NCBI GenBank assembly: GCA_019426215.1
Contig: CM033396.1
Location: 25,373,101-25,437,100 of the forward strand
Reading direction: 5' to 3'
DNA: 64,000 nt
DNA from: Buddleja alternifolia
Lineage: Eukaryota; Streptophyta; Magnoliopsida; Lamiales; Scrophulariaceae
Shown here: in pieces, positions 45,694-57,567 of the stretch
How the letters are laid out: each line of letters starts with the position of its first letter
Position numbering within the stretch: position 1 is the first letter of the stretch
Program-made: the position numbers and the translations under genes
The notes under the pieces: model-generated
What the model was told of the DNA's origin: nothing
The model's database searches: none
Seen by the model: only the letters and a program-made list of their open reading frames with translations

Positions 45694-46918
45694 ATTGGTC
45701 CACAATCATAAATCCACATTTAAACTATTACGAAGTGGTTTTAATATTCCCTAATATTCAGAGAACATAACATATTAAAATGACTCACTTTAAAAATAAT
45801 CTTTCATTCCCCCCAAATTATTTTTGAGTAATTACGGGGTAAATTGCAATAAAGACTCATATGTTAAAGTTTAATTGCTAAATAGCCCCTTATGTTCAAT
45901 TAATAGTCAAATTACCCCTTATGAATTATTATGAACTGCTTCTGTATTTTTTTAACAAAGGACTTCACCCAATAATTTCTTTTAACGCTACTTTCTTAAC
46001 GTGATCGACACTTCACATTAAATAACAAATGCAATGTTGGTTGGAAAAAACTGTGCTTGTAAAGACTTTACAATAATTGAAAACAACATCACATAAATTT
46101 TATGTTTTTATAAATAGCGACTTATAGTCGTTCAACAAGCAAAAATTGTATTTCCACAACTACATCATCTTTGCGCTTACATTTTAAGGGCTTTCACTTT
46201 ATCCCTCAAACAGTTTCAATAAAAAAATTTCTAAGTCTCCATCAGAATAATATTATTTATTGATAGTCCTAATCAATCTGAACAATTTCTTGACGCAAAA
46301 ATGATATAATGACAACATGAGCTTACCAATCATTTTCATTAATGATAAATGCTACAGCAACGCTGTAAATTTTTACACTATACATAAAGATATAATTTAG
46401 AATTCCATATATATCTTCTCCTTCTAATACGTTTAACTCCATTATCAATTTCTTTCCTTTAAACATTTTCATGCATGTAGGTGGTTCTTTAAATTAGGAG
46501 GCTAACAAATCACGGAAAATAATTATTTTTGATAACTTGAAGTATCATAGGTAATTAATTGCTTTAATTTTTTATAGCAGTTTGAAGTATGATGTGGTTA
46601 ATAAAGCATCCTTTGCAAAGACAACTTTATATATACTTAATTTTTATATTTAATATGTCATTTGGTATTTAATTAATTTCTTATTTCTTGTTCTTGAAGG
46701 TGTTATTTGTAAAGAAAAAATAATTAAATTAAATCTTAGTTAGCTTAAAGTGCTTTTAGGCATTGTGCGTTTGCTAATTAAAACATACATCATAAAAGAT
46801 TACTTGCATATTTTTATCAATCTAATAGGTAGCTTTATAAAATAAAAAATAAATAAAATAAACTTCACCTAATGATGAATGAAAGATTAACGAGTGGAGA
46901 GTAGGTATTTTTTCCTAT
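45694..46918. other. AT-rich intergenic stretch
   Basis: No gene recognised. 'GGGGTAAATTGCAATAAAGAC' at 45838 looks like a DNA-transposon end, but no partner end was found. Confidence 0.5.
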
Positions 46919-47381
46919 GAGAAAAAGTGAACAATAGTATTTTTGGTCCTATATCTTAGATCTTTTTTAATTTTGGTCTTATTTGTTACGGGATTCTCAC
47001 ATTGTACCTCGTAACTTTAAAAATTTTCACATTTGATCCCATTGAAGGATTCCATCCAATATTTAACGGTCAACTCCGTTAATTAACATTTTGACCGATT
47101 TTTTTTGGGACAATTGTGCGTGAATGCACTCGCACACGAAATATATTCTATATCACGATGTTTCTATTCAATACCACGTGTCACTCACACACAAAATCTC
47201 CCAAAAAAAGGGGTCAAACTATTGACTAACGGAGTTGACCGCTAAATATTGGACTGAGTCTTTCAATGGTACCAAATGTGAGAATTTTTTAAAGTTACAG
47301 TACATAATGTGAGAATCCCGTGACGAATGAGATCAAAATTGAAAATAGTCAAACATATAGGACTAAAAATGCAATTTTCTC
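46919..47381. mobile_element. Palindromic MITE copy 3 (Mutator-like)
   Basis: Arms are strongly complementary: left 'ATTTTTGGTCCTATAT', 'ACGGGATTCTCACATT' and 'GTAACTTTAAAAATT'; the right end gives the same words in complement. The centre keeps 'AATTTAACGGTCAACTCCG'. It is the best-preserved copy and lies about 1 kb downstream of the SWEET gene. Confidence 0.9.
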
Positions 47382-48029
47382 GAAAAATATGCAATGACCA
47401 ACACAAATATGAATTTGACTAAAATTTGTGATTAGAATAATTTGTAAAATTTAAGGATTCGTTCTCCCTTATTAGTTAAAAGTAATTTTTATCTTTACTA
47501 ATTGAACTTCTTATTCCCTAATAGTAAGTTTCCCCATTATTACCTAGTTATACAAAAACCTGCTCCACGAACCTGACCCATATAATATAACTACGTACCC
47601 GAATTTTATTTACTATTTTTTCAATTGTTTTTTTAAAATTTACTAGTGAATAGTTGCACCATTTTTATATGAAGCCCTCCTCAAACAATGGCTTCCACAA
47701 TTTGAATCATTTTCATTCATATGACTACATATAATAAGGCACATATATTTTAATAATACATAGTAAATTTATTTTCAATGACAAAGATTTTAATAGTGAC
47801 AACACATTTTATGTTACTAACTATCAAGAGTGATACAAATAATGTTACTAATAAATATGTAAAAAATATTGTTGTGATTTTATTTTTATTATTGTCACAA
47901 AAAAATTATAATGAACGACAACTTTTATACTGTTACTTGACATTTTGTCACTAATATTTTTTTTAGTACAACATAATCTAAAATTTATTGAACTTACCAG
48001 CTTGATCATAAATAGACTAAATCTGACCA

Positions 48030-48079
<50 letters not shown>

Positions 48080-48361
48080 CTCAGTTTGAAAGGATATTAT
48101 AAATTCCATATTTGTAATTCGTCTCTTGCAACTTTCACAGTTTGACAAAAGATTTATGCTCGTACCCGCTAGTAGTTCAACTTTAGTACGACAAAATAAG
48201 ATTTCATAAATGCGAAACATATAGAAATAGGATTTTAGTCCCAACCTAGTACAGCACTTGAAAACTCAAAATCCGAAAAGAAAGGAAAAGAAATAAAAAG
48301 ATTTTTTTTAAGAAAAAAGGGAAATGCTATGTAGGAGACTGAGCTCAGTTATTATAACACC
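47382..48361. other. Intergenic stretch downstream of SWEET
   Basis: No gene. 47770-47975 has GTGACAA-type words and ends TTTTTTTTAGTA, resembling a decayed CACTA end. A (TA)n run follows at 48033-48078. Confidence 0.5.
48033..48078. repeat. (TA)n microsatellite
   Basis: An uninterrupted run of about 22 TA units. Confidence 0.97.
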
Positions 48362-48367
48362 TTTATT
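48362..48367 (-). terminator. Poly(A) signal of the SWEET gene
   Basis: The minus strand reads AATAAA about 47 bases after the stop codon. Confidence 0.65.
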
Positions 48368-48413
48368 GCATAACATGCGACTATACGTGTCTGTATCGTC
48401 ACATAAAATTCCA

Positions 48414-49927
48414 TCAAACTTGAATTCCCTTAGGCAAATTCTGATGTTGATGTGCTGCAACTCCAGTACTATTAAGCTGGACAGCCACTGGGATTTTCGC
48501 AGAATGAAACAGTACTGGACTTAATTTCACAATTTCAATAATATTATTCTCTGTTAATTCTGGAATTTTTTGCTTCTCCAAATCTGTACTTTGCTTTTGT
48601 GAAATTTCAATTATTTTGTCTCCATTTCTGTACTTTGTATAGAGCAGCATCTGGAGCACACCGAAGCTGAAACCTAGCACATTTGGAATCTACATATAAA
48701 AAAAAAAGGAAAAAGAAATATGAATGAGTAGAATTATTCATATAACAAATTTGTAAATTTGCTACAATTGTTTTATAACAACTTACAGCTACGTTGTAAT
48801 CTTTGATTAGAAGTCCATAGAAAAACCACATCACTGCGCTAAGTGTTAGGAATAACGAGAGAAGAAATGGCATGTATTCGACGCTCTTGGTTCGTATGAC
48901 TTGTCTCTGCAATAAAATCACAATGGACGATGATTTTCGCAATATTTATACTCTAATTAAGAGAACGAAAACTTATTAAACAAAGAGGCTCAAATACATA
49001 TACATATACAGAGATATAAAAGTTTACTAGTTTAATTTCCTATTCTACTTTTATATCTATGCTTACCAAAATGCATAATGGGGCAATGAACACACACAAA
49101 GAAAATATTAGACAAATCCATCCAACGATAACAGCACGCTCGGATATTGCTTTCACAAGGAATTGAGTAGAGAGTACGATAAATCCGAACCCACAAATTA
49201 TAAGCAAAACAAGTAGCTTCAGAGTTTGTACCTGCATTAGAAATCGCAAACAATTAAAATTTGAGAAATCCAATCATATTTTGATAAACTTTTAGGCGGG
49301 AAATTAAAGAATTGATATATTTTTTTATATTATATATGCATATATATACGTACGTACCCTTCCTTTTTTTGGTGCATAGAAAAGATAGAAGCAGATGTAT
49401 ATGGTCTGGATGAAACAACCAACTGAATTTATAGTAATAAGAAATGTGGTATTGGTCTTGAGAAGTGCATAATATATCCACAACATTGCACTGAAGAGTC
49501 CAACCACGTATGGAATTGATTGGAAACCCTCACTTGACTTCTTTTTATAGATATGATAAAAAGTTGGTCTGCAACAACATTTTTAAAAACAACTAATTAA
49601 GATTCAAGTTAATTAGCACACAATTGAATGTTGATAATTCAAATAGAGTGCAGAAGAGTACTTACATTGGAGAAAGAAACACCATGAACGACACAACGTT
49701 ACCTACAGGAAAAACATGTAAATGTTTACAAATCAATCTAGTCCGTCAAGTGGGAACTTATTTGTTTGATAAACAAATAATAATCAGTCAAGAAAAAAAA
49801 CAAATTGAAGAATATTATTATTCTTTTTTGTAGGCAGAAAGTAAAAGGAAATATTAATAATGCTATGTATGTTTGTTTTACCAAGTAGCCCAAATGCAAA
49901 AGCCCAGTGCCCAGAGAAGCCTTCCAT
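48414..49927 (-). CDS. SWEET sugar transporter (MtN3/saliva), six exons
   Basis: SWEETs are membrane uniporters that let sugars leave cells or organelles down their gradient. Exons on the minus strand: 49882-49927, 49666-49702, 49358-49568, 49067-49231, 48787-48906 and 48414-48689 (46, 37, 211, 165, 120, 276 nt), all with GT..AG introns and phases that join to 284 residues. Seven membrane helices are expected. The two MtN3 repeats span about residues 8-95 and 130-215. The conserved proline set is present (P27, P47, P149, P166), as are the substrate-pocket asparagines (N75 in LITINS, N196 in IPNVLGF). Landmarks: [20 protein letters not shown] and [10 protein letters not shown]. The length and hydrophilic C-terminal tail fit clade III (SWEET10-15, mainly sucrose, plasma membrane); that subclass is inference. 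No lesion was seen. Confidence 0.95.
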
Positions 49928-50013
49928 TTCTTGGGGAAAAATAAAGTTAGGCTTAATTTAGAGCTCTAAATATGATCAAATATCTTATGGACAAAAATGA
50001 ATGGTAATGTTAC

Positions 50014-50022
50014 GTATTTATA
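50014..50022 (-). promoter_or_regulatory. TATA box of the SWEET gene
   Basis: The minus strand reads TATAAATAC about 87 bases upstream of the ATG. A CATGCA (RY-like) word lies about 15 bases further upstream. Confidence 0.7.
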
Positions 50023-50044
50023 ACGATAGAAAGAATGCATGGGA

Positions 50045-51189
50045 CACCTGTGGAAAGTATAGACCTTACCTTACCCTTCTTTTTATTTTATTATATATAC
50101 TATTAATTAAAAGTGAGTGATAATTCTACAAAAAAAGAAAGCACTTGTTTTAGATATTATATTTTTCTCTGAAAGAGGGGTAAATTCGTCCTTTACCACG
50201 GTTATCATTCATGCAATAGCTTGTGGAAACAGTTTGATGAAACTATTTTTCTATGGATCTACGTCCAATATGTTCTCCAATTGCACAATAATACGATCTG
50301 CATGGAAAAGGCCACAAATAATTGTGTGCCAATAGGCATGAATTATGGTGGGGACGTCCTTTTGATCCATATTTGAGGATTAAAGTGCAGGAGCAAATGA
50401 GTGGCGTGATAAAAGAAATTTTGAAGATATGGTTTAGTAATCTTTTCTTGTCGTGGTACTTTGTCATGTTTCAATCATCTTTCTTCGTAAATGGAAATTA
50501 TTGAAAATACATCTTCTGGCGTAAAGAACGCCAATATCTGAGATTCTCTCATCGCAATTATTTTTATCATATATTTGCTTGGAAGACTGCTGGAGATTTT
50601 ATTGACCATTTTCTTACTGGTTTATTCCTTTTTCAATGACGCAAATTCTATTATAAGGACAATGAACCTTGCGTCCAACTCATCCAGCATGTCATTGGGT
50701 TGCATCTTAAGTGTTCAAATCTCCGCATGGCCATAGAAAGCTTATTTTTCTACATTTTGTGCAGAACCTTAACACACTATAGCCAACTTATCCCAAATTT
50801 CCTTAGTTGTTTTACAAGACATTATCTTGTTGAACAATCCCCATTATCGTTCAATGTTGAGTAAAGAGTGTTACATCCAACATTATTTAAGATATTTAAT
50901 CTGAACCATTGATCTCTACCAAGATCTACGATTGTTATAAATTGAATATAGTAATATAAATGTATTTAATAATGACACCGTTGATTTTAAAAGATTAGAT
51001 CCAAAGGTTGATAGATTAGGGGGCAAAATAGTCATTTACTGACAAAACTCTTACGACCAGTTGTATAACCCGCGAATGAGTCTTGTGAGGAGTTAAACTG
51101 CTTCGTTATTTTTTTCTTGGGCGGATTTTTTGTAAATTTTTTTTATAGGGGGTGGAGTGATAATAAGGTCGATCAAAGGGGGTTGGGCG
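50045..51189. other. Upstream region of SWEET and intergenic stretch
   Basis: No gene recognised; short ORFs at 50117-50504 on both strands have no known motif. It should include the SWEET promoter. The text at 50880-51060 ('CTGAACCATTGAT', 'TTAGATCCAAAGGTTGAT') has the style of a small decayed repeat. Confidence 0.5.
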
Positions 51190-51940
51190 TATTTTACCCT
51201 CAAAATAAATATTTTGAGGTTTGATGGTTATCTTGAGATTGAAGATAACCCTAATTGGGAATCCAATGTTGAAAAAGAATTCAGTTACACCAATACTCTC
51301 TTGGAGAAACAATCAAAATTCATAGGTTACAAACTGAAAAGCAGAGCATTAGATTGGTGGGGCAGTTGCAAAGAAGTAGACAAATAGAAGGTAATCTGCC
51401 CATAAAATTTTGGTCAACGATGAGAAGACTAATGCGAAAAATATTGTTGCCAATTGATTATGCGCATACATTATATCTACATTAACAGAATTGTTGGCGA
51501 AGAGCATGGTATGGTAGAGATTACAATATAGAATTTTTACTATTGAATGATTAGCCTCGTACCAAAAACTACTCTAAACAACTAATACCCCCTACACAAT
51601 CTAACAAATCAGATAATCTATATACCAAGCCCGACAAGGAAATACCAAAATCTCTTAAGGTAGAGGGGAAAACTTTCATAAACAATTGTAAACCCGAGCT
51701 TGTTGAGATTATTGGAGATGCAAAAAGAAAAGAAAAATGTCAACTTATAGTATTAGTGGATGAAGGTGGGTTTTCAGATAACCAAGATAGCATCAAAATA
51801 TTACTAATTGAATGTGAAATTGTTGAAAAGTTGAAGGAGATTCCTAAGATTGTAGAAGCAAATGGTGTAAAAGAGGTTGCAGACAACTCTAATGATATAT
51901 AGATTTTACCGACTGAATCTTTGATTGTATTTTCTAATAA
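51190..51940 (+). pseudogene. Ty3/gypsy gag relic
   Basis: 51190-51385 reads FDGYLEIEDNPNWESNVEKE and IGYKLKSRALDWWGS, the opening of a chromovirus-type Gag (FDG...W...E..F, KL...A..WW). After a stop, the next frame gives MRRLMRKILLPIDYAHTLY, the following Gag block (M...F.P.DY...L). Later text to about 51940 stays partly open without clear motifs. No LTR was found. A SINE lies about 90 bp downstream. Confidence 0.7.
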
Positions 51941-52028
51941 GTTACTAAATACTTTTAATCATGGTACCAGTTTCAAGCTTACGGATATTTCTTTCATACA
52001 AGACAAGGATCATTAGATTCAAAGGGAC

Positions 52029-52219
52029 ACCAAAAAGAAGTTGGCCTGACTGGAAGGGGCTCTGGCCTCTTAAATAAGAGGTCTTGTGTTCAAGCTTTTG
52101 TGGATGCAAAAGAGGTCCTTGGGAGAGGTCCCCATAATTGTGCCCGACAGTACCTCGATGGATTAGTTTTGAGCCTTCGGGCTTGAGGATACCTTGAGAA
52201 ACAAAAAAAATAAAATTAA
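52029..52219 (+). mobile_element. tRNA-derived SINE with 16-bp target duplication
   Basis: An A-box-like TGGCCTGACTGG is followed about 35 bases on by a B-box-like GTCTTGTGTTCAAGC. The body is about 190 bp and ends in an A-rich tail. The flanks are TTAGATTCAAAGGGAC (52013-52028) and TTAGATTGAAAGGGAC (52220-52235), one change. This is the structure of an RNA-polymerase-III SINE moved by LINE machinery. Confidence 0.9.
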
Positions 52220-52479
52220 TTAGATTGAAAGGGACGTGATTTAATGTGAAGATACATCCTTGTGCAATGAATATGATACTCACACTTAGCTTCGATTCTT
52301 ATTGGGTTGATATGTGGGACGATGTGGATTTAGGGTTTAATTTTTTTTTACTTGTTCGACTACCATCTCCCGTATGAAGTATTGTATCCAAAGACAAACT
52401 TGAGGATGAGTGTTTTTTGGCGGGGGAGTTTGATGTAGGGTAAGAGTCCTATGAATTTCAAGATTCTTAAAAGACAACA

Positions 52480-52948
52480 TTCAAACGGCAAGGGAAGAAA
52501 TTCCATGGTAAATGACTAATTTTGTTGCAAATTTATGCTAGCAACCGAATTAGCAAGGTAAGTGTTCTCCAAACTAAATCAAGCCTGGCTAGTTTCAGCA
52601 AGGACATTTTTCTTGATTTAGCAACGTTATGCACCAATTAATGTTTGAGCATGAAAGGTTTCCTTGCTAATAATTCATATTATTTATTTATTTTTAGAAG
52701 TAAATCAGATACGAATTTTGCTACTCATGTTTGAGCAGGAAAGCTCCCTCCAATTTTTCACGAAAGATAAAAAACAGCTACGACATTTAGCAAGGCAATA
52801 ATTTGTTCCTAAACAATATGTAACGAAATAATTGTTTCTAAGTTTAGTTTTAAAAACTGCAGAAACGAATCCCGTATTCAGGTTGCTAATCACCAACCAA
52901 ATGCCTTTCTTTGCTAATTTACGTTGCTATTTCGATGTTTATTGTAGT
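52480..52948. mobile_element. Probable decayed CACTA-like element with TAGCAA repeats
   Basis: Many direct and inverted copies of TAGCAA/TTGCTA words lie between 52520 and 52930, and the right side ends TTTATTGTAGTA, close to a CACTA terminus (TTATTGTAGTG). No left end or target duplication was found. Confidence 0.45.
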
Positions 52949-53074
52949 AAAATGTCTAAAAAATTGTAATTTGCTTTAATTCTGGAGGAGTTATGGAGAA
53001 CTTTACATATACACGTGAAATCTTTTCATGGTTTTTGGCTTGTTCAACAATGTAGTTGATGATAATATTTTTTG

Positions 53075-54035
53075 GGATTAAAACAATTAAACCCTCTAAA
53101 CTATAGCCATTTTCACACATTTGTTAGATACTTTTTTTCCCCACTTTATATCTTGACCTTTTTAAAATCGGCATTTTTTTGTTATATTTTAGTATATTCC
53201 ATTGAAATATCTGCCGAAATTTTATTACATGCCACGCATGTACCATTTTTTAGGGTAAATTTGTAATTTTAGGTGAGATTTTTTTAAAATAACTAACTTG
53301 CTTTTATTTTGCTTCTCCCAAACTTCATCTTGCTGCTTCCTAACTTCATTTTTGCTTCTTCCAAAACATCATTTTCCCCAAATTTCTATATCACCATTCT
53401 CTTTCCTCATTGGATTTTCTTCCAAAAACACAAGGCTTATATCACATGCGCGCAAACAGGCACGCACACACACACATAGATATACACACACGCTCACACA
53501 CATGCAGAAATATTCTTTACAAAATAAATATATATACACGTAGAAAAAAATAATAAATTTATAAAATAAAACAAAATAATATATATGTATATGTGTATAC
53601 GCAGAAAAAATATAATTTAATTAGTAAATAAAATAAATTTTTTCTGTGTGTATATGTATATAGGTTCAGGATACAAATAAATTTTATGTTATTTTTGTGA
53701 ATTAAAAAAAAATATTTTTTTGTAAATTAATTTTTTTTATTAATTAAATTATTTAATTAAAACTTTAAGGTAAAAATAAGTTTATTAATTTTAATATTTT
53801 TTATTTACTTAAATCATTTTTTTAATTGAATATGATCTATTTAATTACACAAAATTAACACCTGAAACAATAAACATGCTCTTAGAAATGTCACATGCAT
53901 GGTATGTGAGAAGATTCCGCCGAAATATGTTAAAATATAAAAAATGTCAATTTTAACAAGGTCAGGATGTAAAGTTAAAAAAAAAAGTAGCTAAAAAAAG
54001 TGCGAAAATAGCATTAGTGTTTTGTGTATCGTATG
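53075..54035. repeat. Long inverted repeat, about 950 bp
   Basis: 53080-53250 is complementary to 53880-54030 ('GCCATTTTC', 'ATCTTGACCTTTTTAAAAT', 'CCGAAAT', 'CATGCCACGCATGTAC' against their complements). The centre is AT-rich and contains a (CA)n-rich stretch at 53455-53500. Probably a non-autonomous DNA transposon; ends not fixed. Confidence 0.65.
53455..53503. repeat. (CA)n-rich microsatellite
   Basis: Interrupted CACACA runs. Confidence 0.85.
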
Positions 54036-54589
54036 TCACTTTGAGGCCACTATTCTATTTTTTTGTTTATTTTGAGATGAATTTAAACATTTTTTAATTT
54101 TAGTTGAATCATAGTCCTATTTAATTTGAGTTATAAGAGTTATATTTGATTTAGGTTAAGTTATAAGAGTACTATTAGTTATAGAGTTAGGTCAGAATAG
54201 TTCCAATTTTTTTAGGATTTGAAGGAGTGCTTCTATAGATATAGACTTTTATCTATTGTTACAATAATTTTTTTTATCAATAAAATTTGTACTTTCCATA
54301 TTTCAACTTTTTTCAAGTTATCCCTGAAATTTAAAGACATATTCTTCAATTCATTAAAAATTTATTACATCCGTTGTCATCGATCTTCTTATGTTTTATC
54401 CTCCTGAAGTAGTAGGAATCATGAATTCATGCATGTTGAACGTAAACGAAAAGACCAGAGATAAAGAAACCAAGTGGATAATTGAAAAGAAAAGTTACCG
54501 ATAATTCGGCTAGAGTACAAGAGTTTACTAGTTAAATCAAACCTATGCCAAAAACTCCAAATACTATGGAAAAAGAATTTAATATTAAA
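54036..54589. other. AT-rich intergenic stretch
   Basis: No gene or repeat recognised. Confidence 0.5.
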
Positions 54590-54960
54590 TTAAAATGATG
54601 AAATGTTATCCCGTGCTGTTTCAGTGCAATAAAAAGGATGCTTACATAAACGTGGGACAAGCGAAAAATAATCATTGTTGCAATAACTTATCCATGCAAA
54701 AAGTGCAAATTAGATAGAAACGAATCTTGTCATTCATAATAACCACTACTCTTTGGCCATATAATAACCACAAGCTTGTTCAGCTGAGCCAATTTGAGAA
54801 GCATACACAAATTCATTTGATTGGATGATCGTAAATAATGAAGTTGAACACGTATAATAATTGATTGAAAACTTTGTGCCTTAGCGAGAACTAGCTAGCT
54901 AGCATATAGCATTAACCTCAGCCCACTTTAGAATAGTACCTAATCATTTTAAGCAGTCGG
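54590..54960. repeat. Segment duplicated at 38700-39815 (copy 2)
   Basis: Same ordered words as copy 1, with a TATATAA-like box ('GCCATATAATAACC') near 54770 and the tail 'CAGCCCACTTTAGAATAGTAC' near 54920. Copy 1 holds a 734-bp transposon between these parts. No ORF follows either copy. Confidence 0.7.
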
Positions 54961-55601
54961 AGCACACTCGATGCGTCTGCAAAGAAATAAAAGTGTAAAC
55001 CAACTTTTTTATAAAATAATATTTTTTTTATTATTTAAGTGAAAAACACTATAAAAAATATTCATTACCTTTCTAAAATAAATATTTGTTTCATGATATA
55101 TAATTTGACGTTATCATATGACCTTTTGCAAATAATTTACTGAATAAAATGCTCTTCAACAAAATTAGTCAAATGAATATGATTGAAATTATGGATTTTA
55201 TAAAGTGAAGAAAATTAAGGATATACTACATGTTTTTTTTTTCTTTTGGGTACTATATATCTAATAAAGAAAAAATTGAAAAATTTAAAACTTTACACAT
55301 GTTAAATTATGGATGGATTTCATTTCCAAAGAAAATAATAGGAAGTTAGAAACTTAAAAAAGGAAAAGTATACATGCATTTTCAATAGGAATTGAGAAAA
55401 TAAAAAACTAGGAAAAAATCAAGAAAATCGGATTTACAAAACAATTATTAGTACATACATTCTCAAGCGTAAGATCACCCCTTTAGTTCACTCAAATTTA
55501 ACTGAGAGAATATATGCTCAATTCAAAGCTTTGAACTAATATTACTCTAATTTATTAAGAATGATGGACTATGGACATGTCCTTTAAAGGGATCCCAAAA
55601 T
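54961..55601. other. AT-rich intergenic stretch
   Basis: Nothing recognised. Confidence 0.5.
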
Positions 55602-55604
55602 TAA

Positions 55605-56011
55605 GGCAATGTTTGGTTATGTTTTCACACTATGTTTGGTCCAAAATTCTCACCAAACCATGTTTGGTTCACAAAATATTTGGTAAAAAATACACTACTT
55701 TTTTGGTAAAAAAAAAAAACATAATAATTATTTTTCATCTTTCTACACCTACTTTGTCCCTACACTCCTCTCTATGTGCTCTCTCTTCTCTCTCCTCTTT
55801 AACAGACAAAAGTTTCATGATTTGACTGTTACAGTAACTTTTGTTCCCTCTGGAAACAAAGCCAAACATTATCTTACTAAAAAAACACACCCAAAAATCA
55901 ACTCCCAAAATAAAATCAAACACAATATCATCAAATACGCACGTGTCCCCATAAATTTCTCACCAATAATTCTCACCAAAATACCATCCCAAAACATAAC
56001 CAAACATAGCC
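55605..56011. mobile_element. Tourist-like (PIF/Harbinger) MITE
   Basis: The ends are GGCAATGTTTGGTTATGTTTT and the complement of AAAACATAACCAAACATAGCC (one mismatch in 21 bp). TAA is duplicated on both sides (55602-55604, 56012-56014), as for Harbinger elements. 407 bp, no transposase. Overlapping ORFs on both strands are incidental. Confidence 0.9.
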
Positions 56012-56014
56012 TAA

Positions 56015-57120
56015 ACTTTCGGTTTAGCATCCTCCTCGAGAATGAGGCCTGAGAAGAAATGGGTTTCTTCATGGGTGGTTGCCCATGTCTGCTTAGCCGA
56101 TGATTCCACTTTCCTCTCAAAAGCCAACCCTTTTCTCACTCCATGAAACGGACAAAATTCAGAAAAAACCGTGAGACACAACACACAACGTGGGGCGTTG
56201 TGGGTTTGCGCATGTAAGGGGTAGTTACTTGGCTGTCACTTTATTTTGACTGTTAAACCCTTTTTTTCTCTCTTGATATGTAAAGAGTATAGAGGCATTT
56301 TGGAGAGTATACATTTAGTTTCCCAAAAAAGTTACTCTAAGGCCCACATTTTTAATAAATAGTATAGATAATTTGTATATATCCCAATCCACAAAAGAAA
56401 GTGTCCATAATAAAATACAAGTAACTTATGTTAACATATATGGACAAGTTAAACACAAATATACTGAATTTTATATGTATAACCTTTATGTTATAAATTT
56501 ACTCATTCGATCAAAGTTAAGTTTTACCAACATATAGTCAATCTTCAGAATTCTACTTACTTAAGTACAAATATTAATTTATAAATTTTACTTTATATTT
56601 CTGTTAATATTTTTTTATATATAAAAAATTAGATAATGAATAATTTTAAACTAGTGTGAAGTAAGATGTAAATATAGTGATAGTTAGAGTATGAAAACTT
56701 GCAATTTCATGTAAAATTAAAATTATTTCTTTAAAACTTTAAAATAAATAAAAAATAATTTTTAATGTAGAATTTAAAGAAAAACTGAGAAAAATCGTAA
56801 ATAATTCAAAATTATTTTATAAATGATTTTATGTAAATGAAGATAAATAATAAATAATAAATAGATGTAGAATATGTAGTAAAAGCTTATATTAAAGTAA
56901 TATTTAACAATTTTTTGTAAATCTGCTTATTAAATCAAATCTATGTTTCACTTATATATGTAAAATATTTAATTTACAATTTTTTATTAGTATTTCTCTT
57001 AATGTATTTATTTAGGTTAAAATTTTAATATTGATTACTTTAAATACCAATGTTAATTAAAAAATTGTTCTAGTTCTCAAAGCCCTATAAAAGACATAAT
57101 TAATACCCCAACTATATAAA
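56015..57120. other. Very AT-rich intergenic stretch
   Basis: No gene recognised. Confidence 0.5.
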
Positions 57121-57124
57121 ATAA

Positions 57125-57530
57125 TTACACGATAACACTTTCGTTACCGCCACCACTGCCGCCACCGCCATCACCACTACTATCACTATTGTTTGCCACC
57201 AACGCAATAGCCAAATCTATTGCCATTCCAATAGTCACTGTTGCTGCCATTATTTCTCCAACAACAGTAATCATCATGGCCACGCACCACCAACACCGTG
57301 GGTGTCTGCCACTACCACCACGTGAGAGACTGCCACCCCAGCGATCACCACTACCACTACATGCGCTTTCACTATTGTTGTTGTCATTCCGCTGTGAGCG
57401 TGCTTTCGACATTGTGGCCACCGCTACAATGGCTATCACCATCTGCTACCCTCCATCACCGTCTCTGCTGCGATCACCATCTTGACCACCTCTCACCCCT
57501 ACCACCATCTCTGCCACCATATATAAGACT
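57125..57530. repeat. Decayed trinucleotide (CCA/CCG)n low-complexity tract
   Basis: An imperfect array of CCA, CCG and ATC triplets. It produces overlapping ORFs on both strands made of repeated residues, which I do not regard as genes. Confidence 0.8.
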
Positions 57531-57567
57531 TCCTCAAAGAGTATCTTATATATGAAAAAAGATTATC

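Noticed and set aside
45838..45900. Transposon end GGGGTAAATTGCAATAAAG
   Set aside because: It resembles known MITE ends, but no inverted partner or duplication was found.
50117..50504. Overlapping short ORFs upstream of the SWEET gene
   Set aside because: No start context, motif or splice pattern; they overlap on opposite strands.
52029..52110. Possible tRNA gene
   Set aside because: A- and B-box words are present, but no cloverleaf can be drawn; the A-rich tail and target duplication identify a SINE.
57125..57485. Overlapping ORFs of about 100 codons on both strands
   Set aside because: They are translations of a decayed trinucleotide tract; composition is repetitive and no domain is visible.
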